DNA of 64,000 nt from Rhizobium sp. 32-5/1 (GCF_029537235.1 NZ_CP120639.1:1-64000); one strand, 5' to 3'. Counted from the first letter of the stretch, positions 38,503 to 48,065 are shown. The notes: generated by a model not told the origin, from the letters alone. Translations and numbers: made by a program.

Positions 38503-40046
38503 ATGTTGGACGCCGCCAATCTTCCCGACGATATTGCTGCCTTGAAGGCGATGCTGATCGCGGCGCAAGCGCGTGAAGTTCGCAAGGATGAACGGATCGA
38601 GCGACTAGAGAAGCTGGTCGCCGCCTTCAAGCAAGCCGCCTTCGGCCGCAAATCCGAGAAAGCTGACCCAGAGCAATTCGATCTTGCGCTGGAAGACCTG
38701 GAAATGGCCATTGCAACCATCCACGCCGAAGACGAAGCCGATAGCCCTTCTGGGAAGCCGCACCCCAAACCCCGGGCCATCAATCGCGGTTCTCTGCCCG
38801 CCCACCTTCCTCGCGTCGAGGAGATCATCAAGTCGGAAAACTTGATCTGCGCTTGCGGCGGAGGCTTGCATTGCATCGGCGAGGACGTCTCCGAGCGGCT
38901 GGATGTCATTCCGGCGCAGTTCCGTGTCGTCGTCACCCGTCGCCCCAAATATGCCTGCCGTTCTTGCATCGACGGCGTTACTCAGGCTCCAGCGCCTGCA
39001 CGACTGATCCTGGCCGGGTTGCCACGGAGGCAACCATCGCTCATGTGCTGGTGTCCAAATACGCCGATCACTTACCACTCTACCGGCAGGCCCAGATCAT
39101 GAGCCGCCAAGGTATTGATCTGGACCGTTCCACGCTGGCCGATTGGGTGGGTCGGGCTGCTTTCGAACTGCGCCCGGTCTTCGACGCCCTCATGGCCCAT
39201 CTGAAGCGCTCGACGAAGCTGTTCATGGACGAGACCCGTGCGCCGGTACTCGATCCCGGCTCCCGCAAAACTAAGACCGGATACTTCTGGGCACTTGCCC
39301 GTGACGACCGCCCGTGGGGTGGCGGTGCTCCACCAAGTGTGGCCTTCACCTATGCTCCAGGTCGCGGCGGGCTACATGCCGAGCGGATATTGGGAGGGTT
39401 CACGGGCGTCCTTCAGGTGGGCGGCTATGCCGGATATAATCGGCTGATCGCACCGGACCGTGTCGGTCCCGACATCCGGCTAGCCTATTGTTGGGCGCAT
39501 GCCCGGCGTAAACTGGTCGAGATCACCCGCAACGGCTCGGCACCGATTGCCGTGGAAGGCGTGAAGCGGATTGGCGAACTCTATCGCATGGAAGACGAGC
39601 TGCGGGGTCTTTCCCCAGAGGCTCGCCTGGCCGGGCGGCAGGAACGATCAGCGCCACTGATCGCCGACATGCGGATGTGGCTGACGCAGCATCGCGCCCG
39701 CGTCGCTGGCAAGTCGCCGCTTGGCGAAGCTCTGGCCTATATCGCCAAATACTGGGACGGTCTTTGTGTTTTCCTGCCCGACGGCCGCATCGAGATCGAC
39801 AACAACACCGTCGAGAGAACCATCCGACCGATAGCATTAAATCGGAAGAACGCTCTCTTCGCCGGTCACGAGGCCGGGGCCGAGAACTGGGCGACCATTG
39901 CCTCGCTGATAGAAACCTGCAAGCTCAATGCCGTCGATCCGTTCGCGTACCTGTCCGCCACGCTCACCCGCCTCGTCAATAGCCATAAGCAGAGCCGGAT
40001 CGACGAGCTAATGCCGTGGAAGTACCCGGAGCGAACACACGGCTGA
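38503..40046 (+). pseudogene. tnpC: IS66 transposase TnpC, frameshifted and missing a catalytic Asp
   Basis: DDE transposase of about 514 residues. First part: leucine-zipper-like N-terminus and FGRKSEKADPEQFDLALEDL, zinc-finger-like CACGGGLHCIGED and CRSCIDGVTQAPAPARLI. It loses frame near 39009-39010, where one C restores LIPGRVATEATIAHVLVSKY. It continues to LIETCKLNAVDPFAYL and the stop at 40046. First Asp in LFMDETRAP and Glu in IDNNTVERTIRPIAL are present. At 39414-39425, however, the usual QVDGYAGY reads QVGGYAGY, so the second catalytic Asp is Gly. That substitution alone should abolish strand transfer. Confidence 0.88.
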
Positions 40047-40084
40047 AGTCCGCTGTCGGGCCATTACCGCCATCCCGACTATTT

Positions 40085-40502
40085 CTAGGGCATTGGCTTC
40101 CGATTGGGATTCGCGACGAGGAATTCGCCAAGAGCCGGGTCCTCGGCATGGCGTTTCTGCTGATCGATAATCACGAAGTTGGTACCCAACTCGACCTGAA
40201 GCAAAAGCAGAAGCTGGTCCACATCGCTATTGAAGCGGTCGCACCTCGCTTGCGTCCAGAGGCTTGGATCAGGTGGATACAATGGGTTGAGGTAGCTAAG
40301 ATATTCTTGATCAAGACGGTTGATGAGCGAGTGAACGTTGCTTGGCAATAAAAGCCGGGGGAAGTGCGACATCCCCTTGAAGGTCATACACGGTCGCATC
40401 AAGCGGTCCGACGCCCAATTTGGATCGGGTAGCATCATCACCCGCCCACAAGCACCCGCCAGCCCCAAAATCAAAGAAAAATCGTAGTGTGCCTTTTGTC
40501 AT
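40085..40502 (-). pseudogene. hypothetical protein, frameshifted
   Basis: From ATG 40502 the text reads FFFDFGAGGCLWAGDDATRS, KLGVGPLDATVYDLQGDVAL. In the next frame it continues LLLPSNVHSLINRLDQEYL, PDPSLWTQARCDRFNSDVDQ to the stop at 40085. Removing one G from the five-G run 40357-40361 fuses them into about 138 residues. No family recognised. GC is lower than in the surroundings, suggesting recent acquisition. It follows another small orphan frame on the same strand, directly next to the IS66 end. Confidence 0.45.
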
Positions 40503-40737
40503 GGTGGGAATAGTCATGTTTTACGAAATGTCCGCAAGTGGCGCTTGTTGCCATCTCTATCACAGCGGTATTACTCGAAACGGCAATACGCGCATGGTCA
40601 AGGTGCGAGGCCAACAGCGCTAACTGTTTTTCCGCGGTTCTTTGCAGCAAGATCTGAGCGGCTTCAGCCGTCGAGTCGATGGTCAGATACTCAAGCCGTT
40701 TAAGGGTGATTGACTTGTCCCATTGGCTCACATTCAT
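40471..40737 (-). CDS. hypothetical protein
   Basis: 88 residues, helical (STAEAAQILLQRTAEKQLAL), overlapping the start of the next small frame. No recognised family and only a weak ribosome site. It starts 36 bases after the end of the hydrolase gene on the same strand. Moderate GC like its neighbour. Could be one half of a two-gene unit with it. Confidence 0.35.
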   Translation of the reverse strand: MNVSQWDKSITLKRLEYLTIDSTAEAAQILLQRTAEKQLALLASHLDHARIAVSSNTAVIEMATSATCGHFVKHDYSHHDKRHTTIFL

Positions 40738-40773
40738 TTGCCTAAATTTCTTGTCGTCACGGGTCCTTCCAGC

Positions 40774-41646
40774 TCAGCCGGCATGAACCCTTCCGAGAAA
40801 ATCCCGAATAAGGGAGGCGACATCATCGCGATGCGTTTCCAATAACCAATGCCCGCCATCGAGCATATGCAGTTCCGCTTCCGGCAGATCGCGCAAATAG
40901 GCACGCGCCGATTTTTCGGGCATATAGTGATCGTTAGGCCCCCAGACGATCAAACTTGAAGGCTTATGTTCTCGAAGGTATTTCCGGTGCTCCGGAAACC
41001 AGGCACGATTATTCTTCAACCCGGCGATCAGATCGATGGCGATCTGCTTGCGTTTTTCCGTGAGCAGCGACCAATGCAGCTTCCACAGATCAGGCGGTAT
41101 GGTCGCAGCCAGCTCAGGTTTGAGGTCGTTGAGGAACTCCTCCCGGAAAGAGTCTTCGTTCACGCCGTCAACGAGCGCCTTTCTCATCTCGTCTATCGGC
41201 AGGGTCCATGTCGCTTCGATCTCGGCGTATTGCGGACCCAGCGCATCCTCATAGGGGATGTCTCCGTTCTGTATGATGAGCGCCGCGATACGTTCCGGGC
41301 GCCAGATTGCCAGGCGTGCGCCGATGGGCGAACCGAAATCGTGCAGGTGGAGGGCGAAGCGATCGATCTGCAGCGCTTCGACAAACGTGTTCAGGAACTT
41401 TGCATAGCCGTCGAAACTGTAGTCAAAATTCTCCGGGGTTTCACTGTAACCTGCACCTGGAAGGTCCGGTGCGATGAGGCGCCAACGGTCGGCTAGCCGC
41501 GGCATGAGATTGCGGAACTCGTACGAAGAGCATGGATATCCATGCGGTGGTAAAATGACCGGCGCATCCTGCCTGCCAGCCTCGCGATAGAATGTGTCGA
41601 TGCCGGCAACGGTAAATGATCGATGTCGCACGAGATTGTCCATCAT
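40774..41646 (-). CDS. alpha/beta hydrolase, epoxide hydrolase/haloalkane dehalogenase type
   Basis: 290 residues from ATG 41646, with AGGAGA upstream; the frame extends to 41739 but without a ribosome site. The nucleophile is Asp103 in LHDFGSPIG, not Ser, which places it with epoxide hydrolases and haloalkane dehalogenases. HGYPCSSYEFRNLMP forms the oxyanion region, VWGPNDHYMP carries a candidate acid, and DGGHWLLET the catalytic His. Cytoplasmic. Starts 16 bases after a GFA protein gene, with a second GFA gene before it; such zinc proteins handle glutathione adducts, so a detoxification unit is plausible but unproven. Confidence 0.85.
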   Translation of the reverse strand: MMDNLVRHRSFTVAGIDTFYREAGRQDAPVILPPHGYPCSSYEFRNLMPRLADRWRLIAPDLPGAGYSETPENFDYSFDGYAKFLNTFVEALQIDRFALHLHDFGSPIGARLAIWRPERIAALIIQNGDIPYEDALGPQYAEIEATWTLPIDEMRKALVDGVNEDSFREEFLNDLKPELAATIPPDLWKLHWSLLTEKRKQIAIDLIAGLKNNRAWFPEHRKYLREHKPSSLIVWGPNDHYMPEKSARAYLRDLPEAELHMLDGGHWLLETHRDDVASLIRDFLGRVHAG

Positions 41647-41662
41647 ACGTCTCCTTGGATGT

Positions 41663-42067
41663 TCAAAATCGTTCTTTTGTCTCCTCCTCGGGAAGTCCGG
41701 CGCCGATATCTGCCCACTGCAGTCGGCTTTCCACACCATAGTGCCCCGCCGGCCTGATCAGTTCGGGGTGATCGAGGGAGCCTGCGGTCAGCCGTATGAG
41801 GCCGTCACCGTCATATTGAAGGAAGAGTGGCGAACCGCAGGTCGGGCAGAAACCCCGGGTTGCTATGGGTGACGAACGGAAGATGGCGGGCGACCCGTTG
41901 GACCATGTGAGTGAAGCACGGCGAGCCTGCACCAGCACTGCAAATCCGCCCCCGGTTGACCGCTTGCACATATTGCAGTGGCAATAACCCGAGTGGGGCG
42001 GGTCATCTTTGAACTCATAGCGACAGGTGCCGCACAGGCATCCTCCCGTCCAAAGTTTGTCGCTCAT
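41663..42067 (-). CDS. GFA (glutathione-dependent formaldehyde-activating/CENP-V fold) protein 1
   Basis: 134 residues. Zinc-binding Cys pattern of the GFA family: GGCLCGTCRYE, YCHCNMCKRSTGG and FCPTCGSPLF. The fold binds zinc and sometimes glutathione; most members have no proven enzyme activity. Overlaps the upstream GFA gene by 4 bases and precedes the Asp-nucleophile hydrolase. Confidence 0.88.
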   Translation of the reverse strand: MSDKLWTGGCLCGTCRYEFKDDPPHSGYCHCNMCKRSTGGGFAVLVQARRASLTWSNGSPAIFRSSPIATRGFCPTCGSPLFLQYDGDGLIRLTAGSLDHPELIRPAGHYGVESRLQWADIGAGLPEEETKERF

Positions 42068-42441
42068 CTCCGATCTTCCTCGTGTTGCTCGGCACCTTCA
42101 ACCGGGCTGAGCCAGTGCTCGCGGCGCTTGACCCAGAGTTCATAGGTTGGCGTGAGTGGGGTAGGAGCGTTTGAAAGAATGCCAAGCTTGATTTCGGCCT
42201 CCTGCTCATCAGCGGAGAATAGCCGTGCCCCGCAGCGAGAGCAGAAACGTCGACCCTGGAATTCGGCGGTCTCTCCCGAGTGCGTGAACCCCTCGGCAGG
42301 CCAAACCGCGAAGAAGGTGAAAGCCGAGCCGCTCTCCTGTCTGCAATCGGTGCAATGACAGATGCCGATGCGACGCGGTGCTCCGCGAACAGAAATCTGC
42401 ACCTGCCCGCAAAGGCATTTTCCGGAGTAGCGTGTTGTCAT
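42064..42441 (-). CDS. GFA (glutathione-dependent formaldehyde-activating/CENP-V fold) protein 2
   Basis: 125 residues from ATG 42441 (MTTRYSGK); the long N-terminal extension of the frame to 42777 is not family-like. Cys motifs GKCLCGQVQ, CHCTDCRQESG and FCSRCGARLF. First of three coupled genes (GFA, GFA, hydrolase). The two GFA copies are diverged, not recent duplicates. Confidence 0.85.
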   Translation of the reverse strand: MTTRYSGKCLCGQVQISVRGAPRRIGICHCTDCRQESGSAFTFFAVWPAEGFTHSGETAEFQGRRFCSRCGARLFSADEQEAEIKLGILSNAPTPLTPTYELWVKRREHWLSPVEGAEQHEEDRR

Positions 42442-42800
42442 GGTTGAAACGCGCCTTTTTTGCCAAACAAAGAACGATTCCGGCGGAAAACGGTTCCGCC
42501 CGTTGACGGCACCATTGGAATTCAGGCGCCGCACTCTTGTGCTGGTGTCATGGCGGCGTTTCATAGGAATTCGCAATAGCCGCCCGCAATCCCGGTACCA
42601 CCAACCTGGACAGAGTGCGTCGCCGCCCCCTTGTCGTGCTGTCGGGCAGATAGGGGAACATCGCTGGCGGTCTTTCGTCGCGAGCGTAAACATGATCGAT
42701 TGACGGTCAGCACACGCGCTTGGCGCTCCACAGTGGCATAGAATCGCAGAGCTTTCCCAAAAGCCGATCTCGTACAATTTTCCTCAATCCGATGACGGCC
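42442..42800. other. 359-base stretch without a recognisable gene
   Basis: Between the stop of the LacI-family gene and the GFA start. No supported frame; presumably holds the promoter of the GFA-hydrolase unit, although no clear -35/-10 pair is visible. Confidence 0.4.
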
Positions 42801-43892
42801 TTACCCGGCCGTTTCCAGCGATCTTTTCGGCGGCGATCCGACCGAGCCACGTTCGATAATCGACGTCGGCAGAACCAGCCGTTCGGCTGGTCGTGTATCG
42901 CCCTGGAGGCGGCGGATGAGCAGTTCCGCGACACTTTTTCCGAGACTATAGACCGGTTGATCAACGACGGTGATCGGCGGACTGGTAACGCTTGTCCAAT
43001 CGGCGTCGTGGAAGGTGATCAGCGAGATGTCTTTCGGCACGCTCAGTCCGAGCGCCAAGATGACCTTGAAGATTTCCAGCCCGATCAGGCTGTCGGAGGC
43101 GAGGATCGCCGTTGGCCGATCGGATGGCGAGAGCAGCTTGGTCGCAATCCTGCACGTTTCCTCAGGGCTGGTTGCGCCGAGATGGACATGACGCTTGGGA
43201 TCGGCAATGCCGGCATCATGGCAGACCGCGAGAAAGCCCTCGATACGCTCGCGCACCGAGGACGTGTAGATCTGGGTCAAATCACGAAAGCGGCCTCCGT
43301 CGGCATCAACTGCAGTCACGTAGGCGATCTCGCGATGACCGGCCTCAACGAGAATGCGGGTTGCGCGCATGGCAACGTCGCGGTCGTCGACGGTCACCGT
43401 ATCGACATCCAGATCGGGTAGCGCTCGGTCAAGCAGGGCAAGAGGCCTGCCCGAGCGATAGATGTCGCGCAAATGTGAGATGTCCCGTGATTCCGCTGGC
43501 GTGACGATAAGCCCATCGACGCGCTTGCCGATTAATAGGCGAACGGCCGCTTTCTCCACTTCGATCTGTTCACCGGAATTGGCAAGAATGACGTTGAAGC
43601 CGGCAGCGCGTGCTGCATCGCTGATGCCGCGAACAGCGAGACTGAAGAACGGGTTTTCGATATCGCCGACCACGACGCCGATGATGCCGGATTTGCCGGT
43701 CGTCATGCTGCGCGCCAGTTCGTTGGGTCGGTAGTCCAGCGCCTTGGCGGCGGCCATGACGTCTGCATGCACCTTATCGCTGACGGCGCCATAGCCGCCG
43801 AGCACGCGTGCTGCTGTTGCCTTCGAGACTTTTGCTTCTCGAGCCACATCGCTGACGGTGACGGAACGGGATTTGGGCGTTGCTTTTTTCAT
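42801..43892 (-). CDS. LacI-family transcriptional regulator
   Basis: 363 residues. N-terminal LacI helix-turn-helix (VTVSDVAREAKVSKATAARV) and hinge (YRPNELARSMTTGKSGIIGV), followed by a periplasmic-binding-protein-like effector domain (GLIVTPAESRD, ASDSLIGLEIFKVIL, PPITVVDQPVYSLGKSVAEL). It is divergent from the amino-acid importer operon; two identical GAGACCGGTCTC palindromes lie in the shared intergenic region. It should repress that operon and perhaps itself, with release by an imported or oxidised substrate; the effector is unknown. Confidence 0.92.
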   Translation of the reverse strand: MKKATPKSRSVTVSDVAREAKVSKATAARVLGGYGAVSDKVHADVMAAAKALDYRPNELARSMTTGKSGIIGVVVGDIENPFFSLAVRGISDAARAAGFNVILANSGEQIEVEKAAVRLLIGKRVDGLIVTPAESRDISHLRDIYRSGRPLALLDRALPDLDVDTVTVDDRDVAMRATRILVEAGHREIAYVTAVDADGGRFRDLTQIYTSSVRERIEGFLAVCHDAGIADPKRHVHLGATSPEETCRIATKLLSPSDRPTAILASDSLIGLEIFKVILALGLSVPKDISLITFHDADWTSVTSPPITVVDQPVYSLGKSVAELLIRRLQGDTRPAERLVLPTSIIERGSVGSPPKRSLETAG

Positions 43893-43915
43893 CTTGGGAA
43901 GGACTACAAGAGTTG

Positions 43916-43944
43916 TTGACGGAACGTCAATGTCGCTATAACAA
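43916..43944 (+). promoter_or_regulatory. candidate promoter of the amino-acid importer operon
   Basis: TTGACG at 43916-43921 as -35 and TATAAC/TAACAA within 43937-43944 as -10, spacing 15-17 bases. The paired LacI-type operators begin 5 bases downstream, which is where a repressor would block transcription start or escape. Confidence 0.45.
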
Positions 43945-43949
43945 TTATC

Positions 43950-43967
43950 ATTGAGACCGGTCTCAAT
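43950..43967. promoter_or_regulatory. LacI-type operator 1 (perfect 18-base palindrome)
   Basis: ATTGAGACCGGTCTCAAT, symmetric around a central CG as expected for LacI/PurR-type binding sites. Same 12-base core as operator 2; the centres are 21 bases apart, two helical turns. Confidence 0.75.
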
Positions 43968-43973
43968 TAGTGT

Positions 43974-43985
43974 GAGACCGGTCTC
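43974..43985. promoter_or_regulatory. LacI-type operator 2
   Basis: GAGACCGGTCTC, the same perfect 12-base core as operator 1 but without symmetric flanks. Placed on the same face of the helix, so two repressor dimers could bind side by side or cooperatively. Confidence 0.7.
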
Positions 43986-44131
43986 TTTTAGGCAATTGGG
44001 TTCGAAAAGGGATTGGTTTCATCTTCTTAAATTCTGTCGCCGACGCCGCTGGGCGCGCTTCGGCAGGAGGGTGAAAGATCGCGTCTTTTTTCAGAATGCA
44101 AAAGAACAGACCTTCAGAGTGGAGAGAAGAC

Positions 44132-44968
44132 ATGAGCAAGATTGGAATTCTCAGGTCGTTGGTGTCACCGGTGCGGACCGGTGTAATGGCTCTTGTGGTT
44201 GCGTGTGCAAGCTTCGGTGCGCAGGCCCTTGGCGCCGATGACAATCCCTATGGCCTGATCGACGCCAATGTCATCAGCGTCGGCACGATGGGCGATGCCA
44301 AGCCCTACGCCTTCACGCAGGCCGACGGCACGTTTTCAGGATTTGATATCGAGTTCTTCCTGAACGTTGCTGGCCGACTTGGCTTCAAGCCGGAACAGGT
44401 GATCTTCACCGGTCAGGAATTCTCGGCGCTGATGCCATCCGTCGCCAATGAGCGTTTCGACGTTGCCGTCGCAGCCATAGGCACGACGGAAGCGCGCAAG
44501 AAGACCGTCGACTTTTCCGATGGTTACCTCGCCGGCTATCTCTCGGTGCTGACACCCGACAAAGCAATTAACGATGCAGCGGGCCTCAAAGGCAAGCGCC
44601 TCGGCGTCGTCCAGGGCACGTTGCAGGAAATCTATGCGGCGAAGAATTTTACCGAAACTGATCTCGTCAAGTTCCCGGACAACAACTCGGCGGTCTCCGC
44701 GTTGAACAACGGAACGGTCGATGCGCATTTCCTCGACTACGAGGCGGCCAAAGAATACGGCGTGCGTTATCCGGACCTGAAAATCGCCGTGAACATTCCG
44801 TCTTTCGATGCTCCCGCCGGCTTCGTCCTGCGAAAGGGCAACGACAAACTCCGCGAAGCGCTGAACACTGCGCTGCATGCTGCCATGCAGGACGGAACCT
44901 GGAAGACGCTCTATGAAAAGTGGTTTCCGAATTCGCCGATGCCAGATGAATATCTCCCCAGGAAGTGA
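44132..44968 (+). CDS. amino-acid/opine ABC transporter substrate-binding protein
   Basis: 278 residues from ATG 44132 with GGAGAGAAG upstream. Signal peptide ([13 protein letters not shown]...AQALGADD). Family 3 solute-binding protein: [23 protein letters not shown]-like opening, [37 protein letters not shown], and the end [14 protein letters not shown]. Periplasmic receptor for a polar amino acid or opine-type compound, passing it to the permease/ATPase encoded next. Controlled by the paired LacI-type operators about 150 bases upstream. Confidence 0.9.
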   Translation: MSKIGILRSLVSPVRTGVMALVVACASFGAQALGADDNPYGLIDANVISVGTMGDAKPYAFTQADGTFSGFDIEFFLNVAGRLGFKPEQVIFTGQEFSALMPSVANERFDVAVAAIGTTEARKKTVDFSDGYLAGYLSVLTPDKAINDAAGLKGKRLGVVQGTLQEIYAAKNFTETDLVKFPDNNSAVSALNNGTVDAHFLDYEAAKEYGVRYPDLKIAVNIPSFDAPAGFVLRKGNDKLREALNTALHAAMQDGTWKTLYEKWFPNSPMPDEYLPRK

Positions 44969-45059
44969 CCGACAATGGCCGCCGGCGAAGGCCGCCGGCG
45001 GCCGCGCGACACGCTGAAGCCGCGGAACGAACGGCGGCGGCGCATTGAAAGGGGAACAA

Positions 45060-46594
45060 ATGAACTGGCTCGAAAACCTGCGGCGCAGCTTCCTCGATTG
45101 GCAGGCTATGGCGGACATCCTGCCAAGCATGATCACCATCGGCTTGAAGAACACGCTGATTCTTGCGGCCGCCTCGACTGTTCTAGGGGTTATACTGGGT
45201 ATGATCCTTGCCGTGATGAGCATATCGCCATCGCGCTGGTTGCGCATTCCGGCAAGGATTTACACCGACATCTTTCGCGGCCTGCCGGCCATCGTCACCA
45301 TTCTTCTGATCGGTCAGGGTTTTGCCCGTATCGGCCGTGAGCTTTTCGGGCCGTCGCCCTATCCACTTGGCATCTTGGCGCTCAGCCTGATTGCGGGCGC
45401 CTATATCGGCGAGATCTTCCGCTCCGGCATCCAAAGTGTCGAACGCGGCCAGATGGAAGCCTGCCGAGCGCTGAGCATGAGCTACGGGCAGGGCATGCGC
45501 CTGATCATCATTCCGCAGGGCATCCGCCGCGTATTGCCGGCGCTGGTCAACCAGTTCATCGGCAACGTTAAGGATTCAAGCCTCGTCTATTTCCTTGGCC
45601 TTCTGGCCTCCGAACGCGAAATTTTTCGCGTTGGTCAAGATCAGGCCGTCGTCACCGGCAATCTGTCGCCACTCCTGCTCGCCGGCGTGTTTTATCTCGT
45701 CATCACTGTACCGTTGACCCACGTGGTAAACTTCATCGACAATAGATTGAGGCTCGGCACGCACAGAGCGAGCACGTTGACCAGCGGCCTTGCCGAAGTG
45801 AGTGAACTCCAAGGTGTCGTGAGTGGGCTTTCAGTTGCCGAGACGCTGGCGCCAGAAGAGGTGCGCTTCAAGGGCGGCAGCCTTGCTGTCAGCAAGCTCG
45901 ACATGGCTTATGGGGACCTTCAGGTGCTCAAGGGCGTCGATCTGGCAGTCAAACCGGGCACCGTCACCTGCATTATCGGTCCGTCCGGGTCGGGCAAATC
46001 CACATTACTACGCTGCCTTAACCGGCTGGTGGAGCCGAGGGTGGGGATGTGCTGCTCGACGGCGACAGCATTCTTGCGATGAAGCCGGAAAAGCTGCGCC
46101 GGCGGATCGGCATGGTATTTCAGCATTTCAACCTGTTCCCGGATCACACCGCACTCGAAAACGTCATGCTGTCGCTGACCAAGATTAAGGGCATTCCGAC
46201 ACAGGAAGCCGAGCGCATCGCCGAGGCTCGGCTTGCCGATGTCGGACTTGCCGCTCGCGCTCATCATCGCCCGGGAGGCCTTTCCGGCGGCCAGCAGCAG
46301 CGCGTCGCGATCGCTCGTGCGCTGGCAATGGATCCGGAAGTCATCCTGTTTGACGAGGTGACGAGCGCGCTCGATCCCGAGCTCGTGAAGGGCGTACTAA
46401 ATCTGATGGCCGATCTTGGGCGGCGGGGTATGACGATGGTGATCGTTACCCATGAGATGGGTTTTGCCCGCAAGGTCGCAGATCAGGTCGTCTTCATGGA
46501 TGAAGGTCGCGTCATCGAGGCCGGAACGCCCAGTGCAATCTTCGACAATCCGAAAAGTGATCGCTTGAAACACTTCCTTGCCGAAGTGCTGTAG
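45060..46594 (+). pseudogene. fused amino-acid ABC permease/ATP-binding protein, frameshifted
   Basis: About 511 residues combining both inner parts of an importer. Residues 1-220 are a HisM/GlnP-type permease with several helices and the ATPase-docking loop [20 protein letters not shown]. After a linker, from about 265, comes the ATPase: [67 protein letters not shown]. The break lies between, at the G run 46039-46041; one G restores [13 protein letters not shown]. Start ATG 45060 has AAAGGGGAA. Such permease-ATPase fusions occur in some Rhizobiaceae importers. Complete by motif content, so the frameshift is suspect. Confidence 0.85.
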
Positions 46595-46682
46595 CCGTCC
46601 GATCCGTTCGTGCGATCTGTGCACCGGAGCAGCTCTTGCAGACGCGATATAACGCAACACCCATATATCGAGAGAGACTTAC

Positions 46683-47807
46683 ATGACATCAGCCTCATCC
46701 ATCTCAACCGTCGCCGTCGTCGGTGGAGGCATCTTCGGCGTTTCGACTGCTGTCCATCTCGCGCGATGCGGGATCCGCACTACGCTTATCAATGACGGTC
46801 CGCTCGCCAACGGCGCATCTGGACGTTCGCTTGCCTGGTTAAACAGCTCCCGCAGGCGTTCACCGGAGTATCACCAATTGCGCATGATCGGGATTGATCG
46901 CTACCGTACCCTTTCCGCAAAGCATCCGAATGCAAACTGGTTGCGGTTCGATGGCGGCTTGACCTGGGATGCCGACGACGCCTGCAACGAGATTGCCGAC
47001 GTTTTTGCCCATGAGCAGGCACTTGGATACGATGCGCTGCATCTGTCGAGCGACGCGATCGCTGCCGCCACTCCGGGCATCGACGCTAGAACGGTTACGC
47101 GGCAGGGGGCGATCTTCAATCCCGGCGAAGGCTGGGTCGATCTCCCATCCCTGATCGCGATCCTCGCTGCCGAATTTTCGCAACGCGGCGGCATGGTCGT
47201 CACCGATGCCGGCCACGCTTCGGTTATAATCGAGGATGGCCGCGCAACCGGCGTCATGACGACGAGTGGACGACGCTTTGACTCCGATGCGGTTCTTCTG
47301 GCAACGGGTGGTGCGGTTCCGGGCATGGTTGCCGAAAGCGGACGACATATTGCAGACGGAACACCGACTGCTCTTCTTGTGCGCACAAAACCGGTAAATT
47401 TGCCGCTGAGGGCTGTGCTAAACACACCGCGTGTCGCGATCCGTCCCACGCCGGACGGTGCGCTGGTACTTGATTCTGCCTGGTCCGAAGAAGAGATAAT
47501 CGTCAGGGCGGATGGAACCTACGAGATCAAGGATTCCACGGTTCGTGGACTTCTCGATGAGGCATCGAGGGTTCTTGAGGGGAATCCCGCGCTCGAATTG
47601 GCGAACTACGGCGTTGGTCCAAAGCCTATCCCTGGCGACGGTGAACCCGTATTCGGTGAACTGAAAGGGATCAAGGGCTACTACGTGGCTTTCAGCCACA
47701 GCGGGGCAACGCTCGGTCTCATCGCCGGAGAGCTTCTGGCGAGTGAAATTGCTGGTGGGATGGAGCATCCCTTGTTTGCATGCTTCCGGCCGGATCGTTT
47801 CTCCTGA
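46683..47807 (+). CDS. FAD-dependent oxidoreductase (D-amino-acid oxidase family)
   Basis: 374 residues of the DAO family. FAD-binding VAVVGGGIFGVSTAVHLA at residues 10-27, LINDGPLANGASGRSLAW next, AVLLATGGAVPGMV in the middle, and the closing FAD motif GYYVAFSHSGATLGLIAGEL. Such enzymes oxidise a secondary or primary amine (D-amino acids, sarcosine, opines) to imine and H2O2 or reduce an acceptor. Cytoplasmic. It follows the importer by 88 bases on the same strand, so it likely oxidises the imported compound. Which amine is not readable. Confidence 0.88.
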   Translation: MTSASSISTVAVVGGGIFGVSTAVHLARCGIRTTLINDGPLANGASGRSLAWLNSSRRRSPEYHQLRMIGIDRYRTLSAKHPNANWLRFDGGLTWDADDACNEIADVFAHEQALGYDALHLSSDAIAAATPGIDARTVTRQGAIFNPGEGWVDLPSLIAILAAEFSQRGGMVVTDAGHASVIIEDGRATGVMTTSGRRFDSDAVLLATGGAVPGMVAESGRHIADGTPTALLVRTKPVNLPLRAVLNTPRVAIRPTPDGALVLDSAWSEEEIIVRADGTYEIKDSTVRGLLDEASRVLEGNPALELANYGVGPKPIPGDGEPVFGELKGIKGYYVAFSHSGATLGLIAGELLASEIAGGMEHPLFACFRPDRFS

Positions 47808-47884
47808 TACGGGGCAGAGGGACCTGGTTTTTCCAGGAAACGACAAGTCGTCTCAAAACGCGATGCGCGCAGCCGCTGGAAAAA

Positions 47885-48065
47885 TAGGCGCTGGATGGCA
47901 CCCGTTTCGAAGCCCTTCACCTGTTGGTCGCGTTCCACGACCATCTGGGTCTCACGGTCAATGAATGTGCGTTTCAGATGGCTCCCGTGCTTTCGTTGGT
48001 CGTCTGGAGGCTGCTCCGCTTAGATGTCGAAGTCGCCGTGCGGAGCCCAACGGCGCAACTGCGGC
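47885..48065 (-). pseudogene. ku: Ku gene remnant (third copy)
   Basis: Reverse-strand text corresponds to the first quarter of Ku: a degraded NCAVG-like start, then HLKRTFIDRETQMVVERDQQ, VKGFETG, aligned with residues about 20-70 of the intact Ku at 29119-30006. The nucleotide sequence also matches that gene around its FIDSETEE segment, with frameshifts. The rest of Ku is missing. It lies 18 kb from the Ku/LigD locus and shows past duplication or recombination of this region. Confidence 0.6.

Larger units (their letters stand above)
37618..40067 (+). mobile_element. IS66-family insertion sequence
   Basis: Complete tnpA-tnpB-tnpC gene set in the canonical order. Ends are approximate. The right side has CCGCTGTCGGGCCATTAC ending at 40067, which in reverse begins GTAATGGCC, and the left GTAA at 37618 is a weak partner. 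I could not find an 8-base target duplication between these points. The transposase is damaged, so the copy is probably immobile on its own. Confidence 0.75.

Noticed and set aside
37610-40075. Target-site duplication of the IS66 element
   Set aside because: The 8 bases outside the proposed ends differ and the terminal repeats match weakly, so ends are only approximate.
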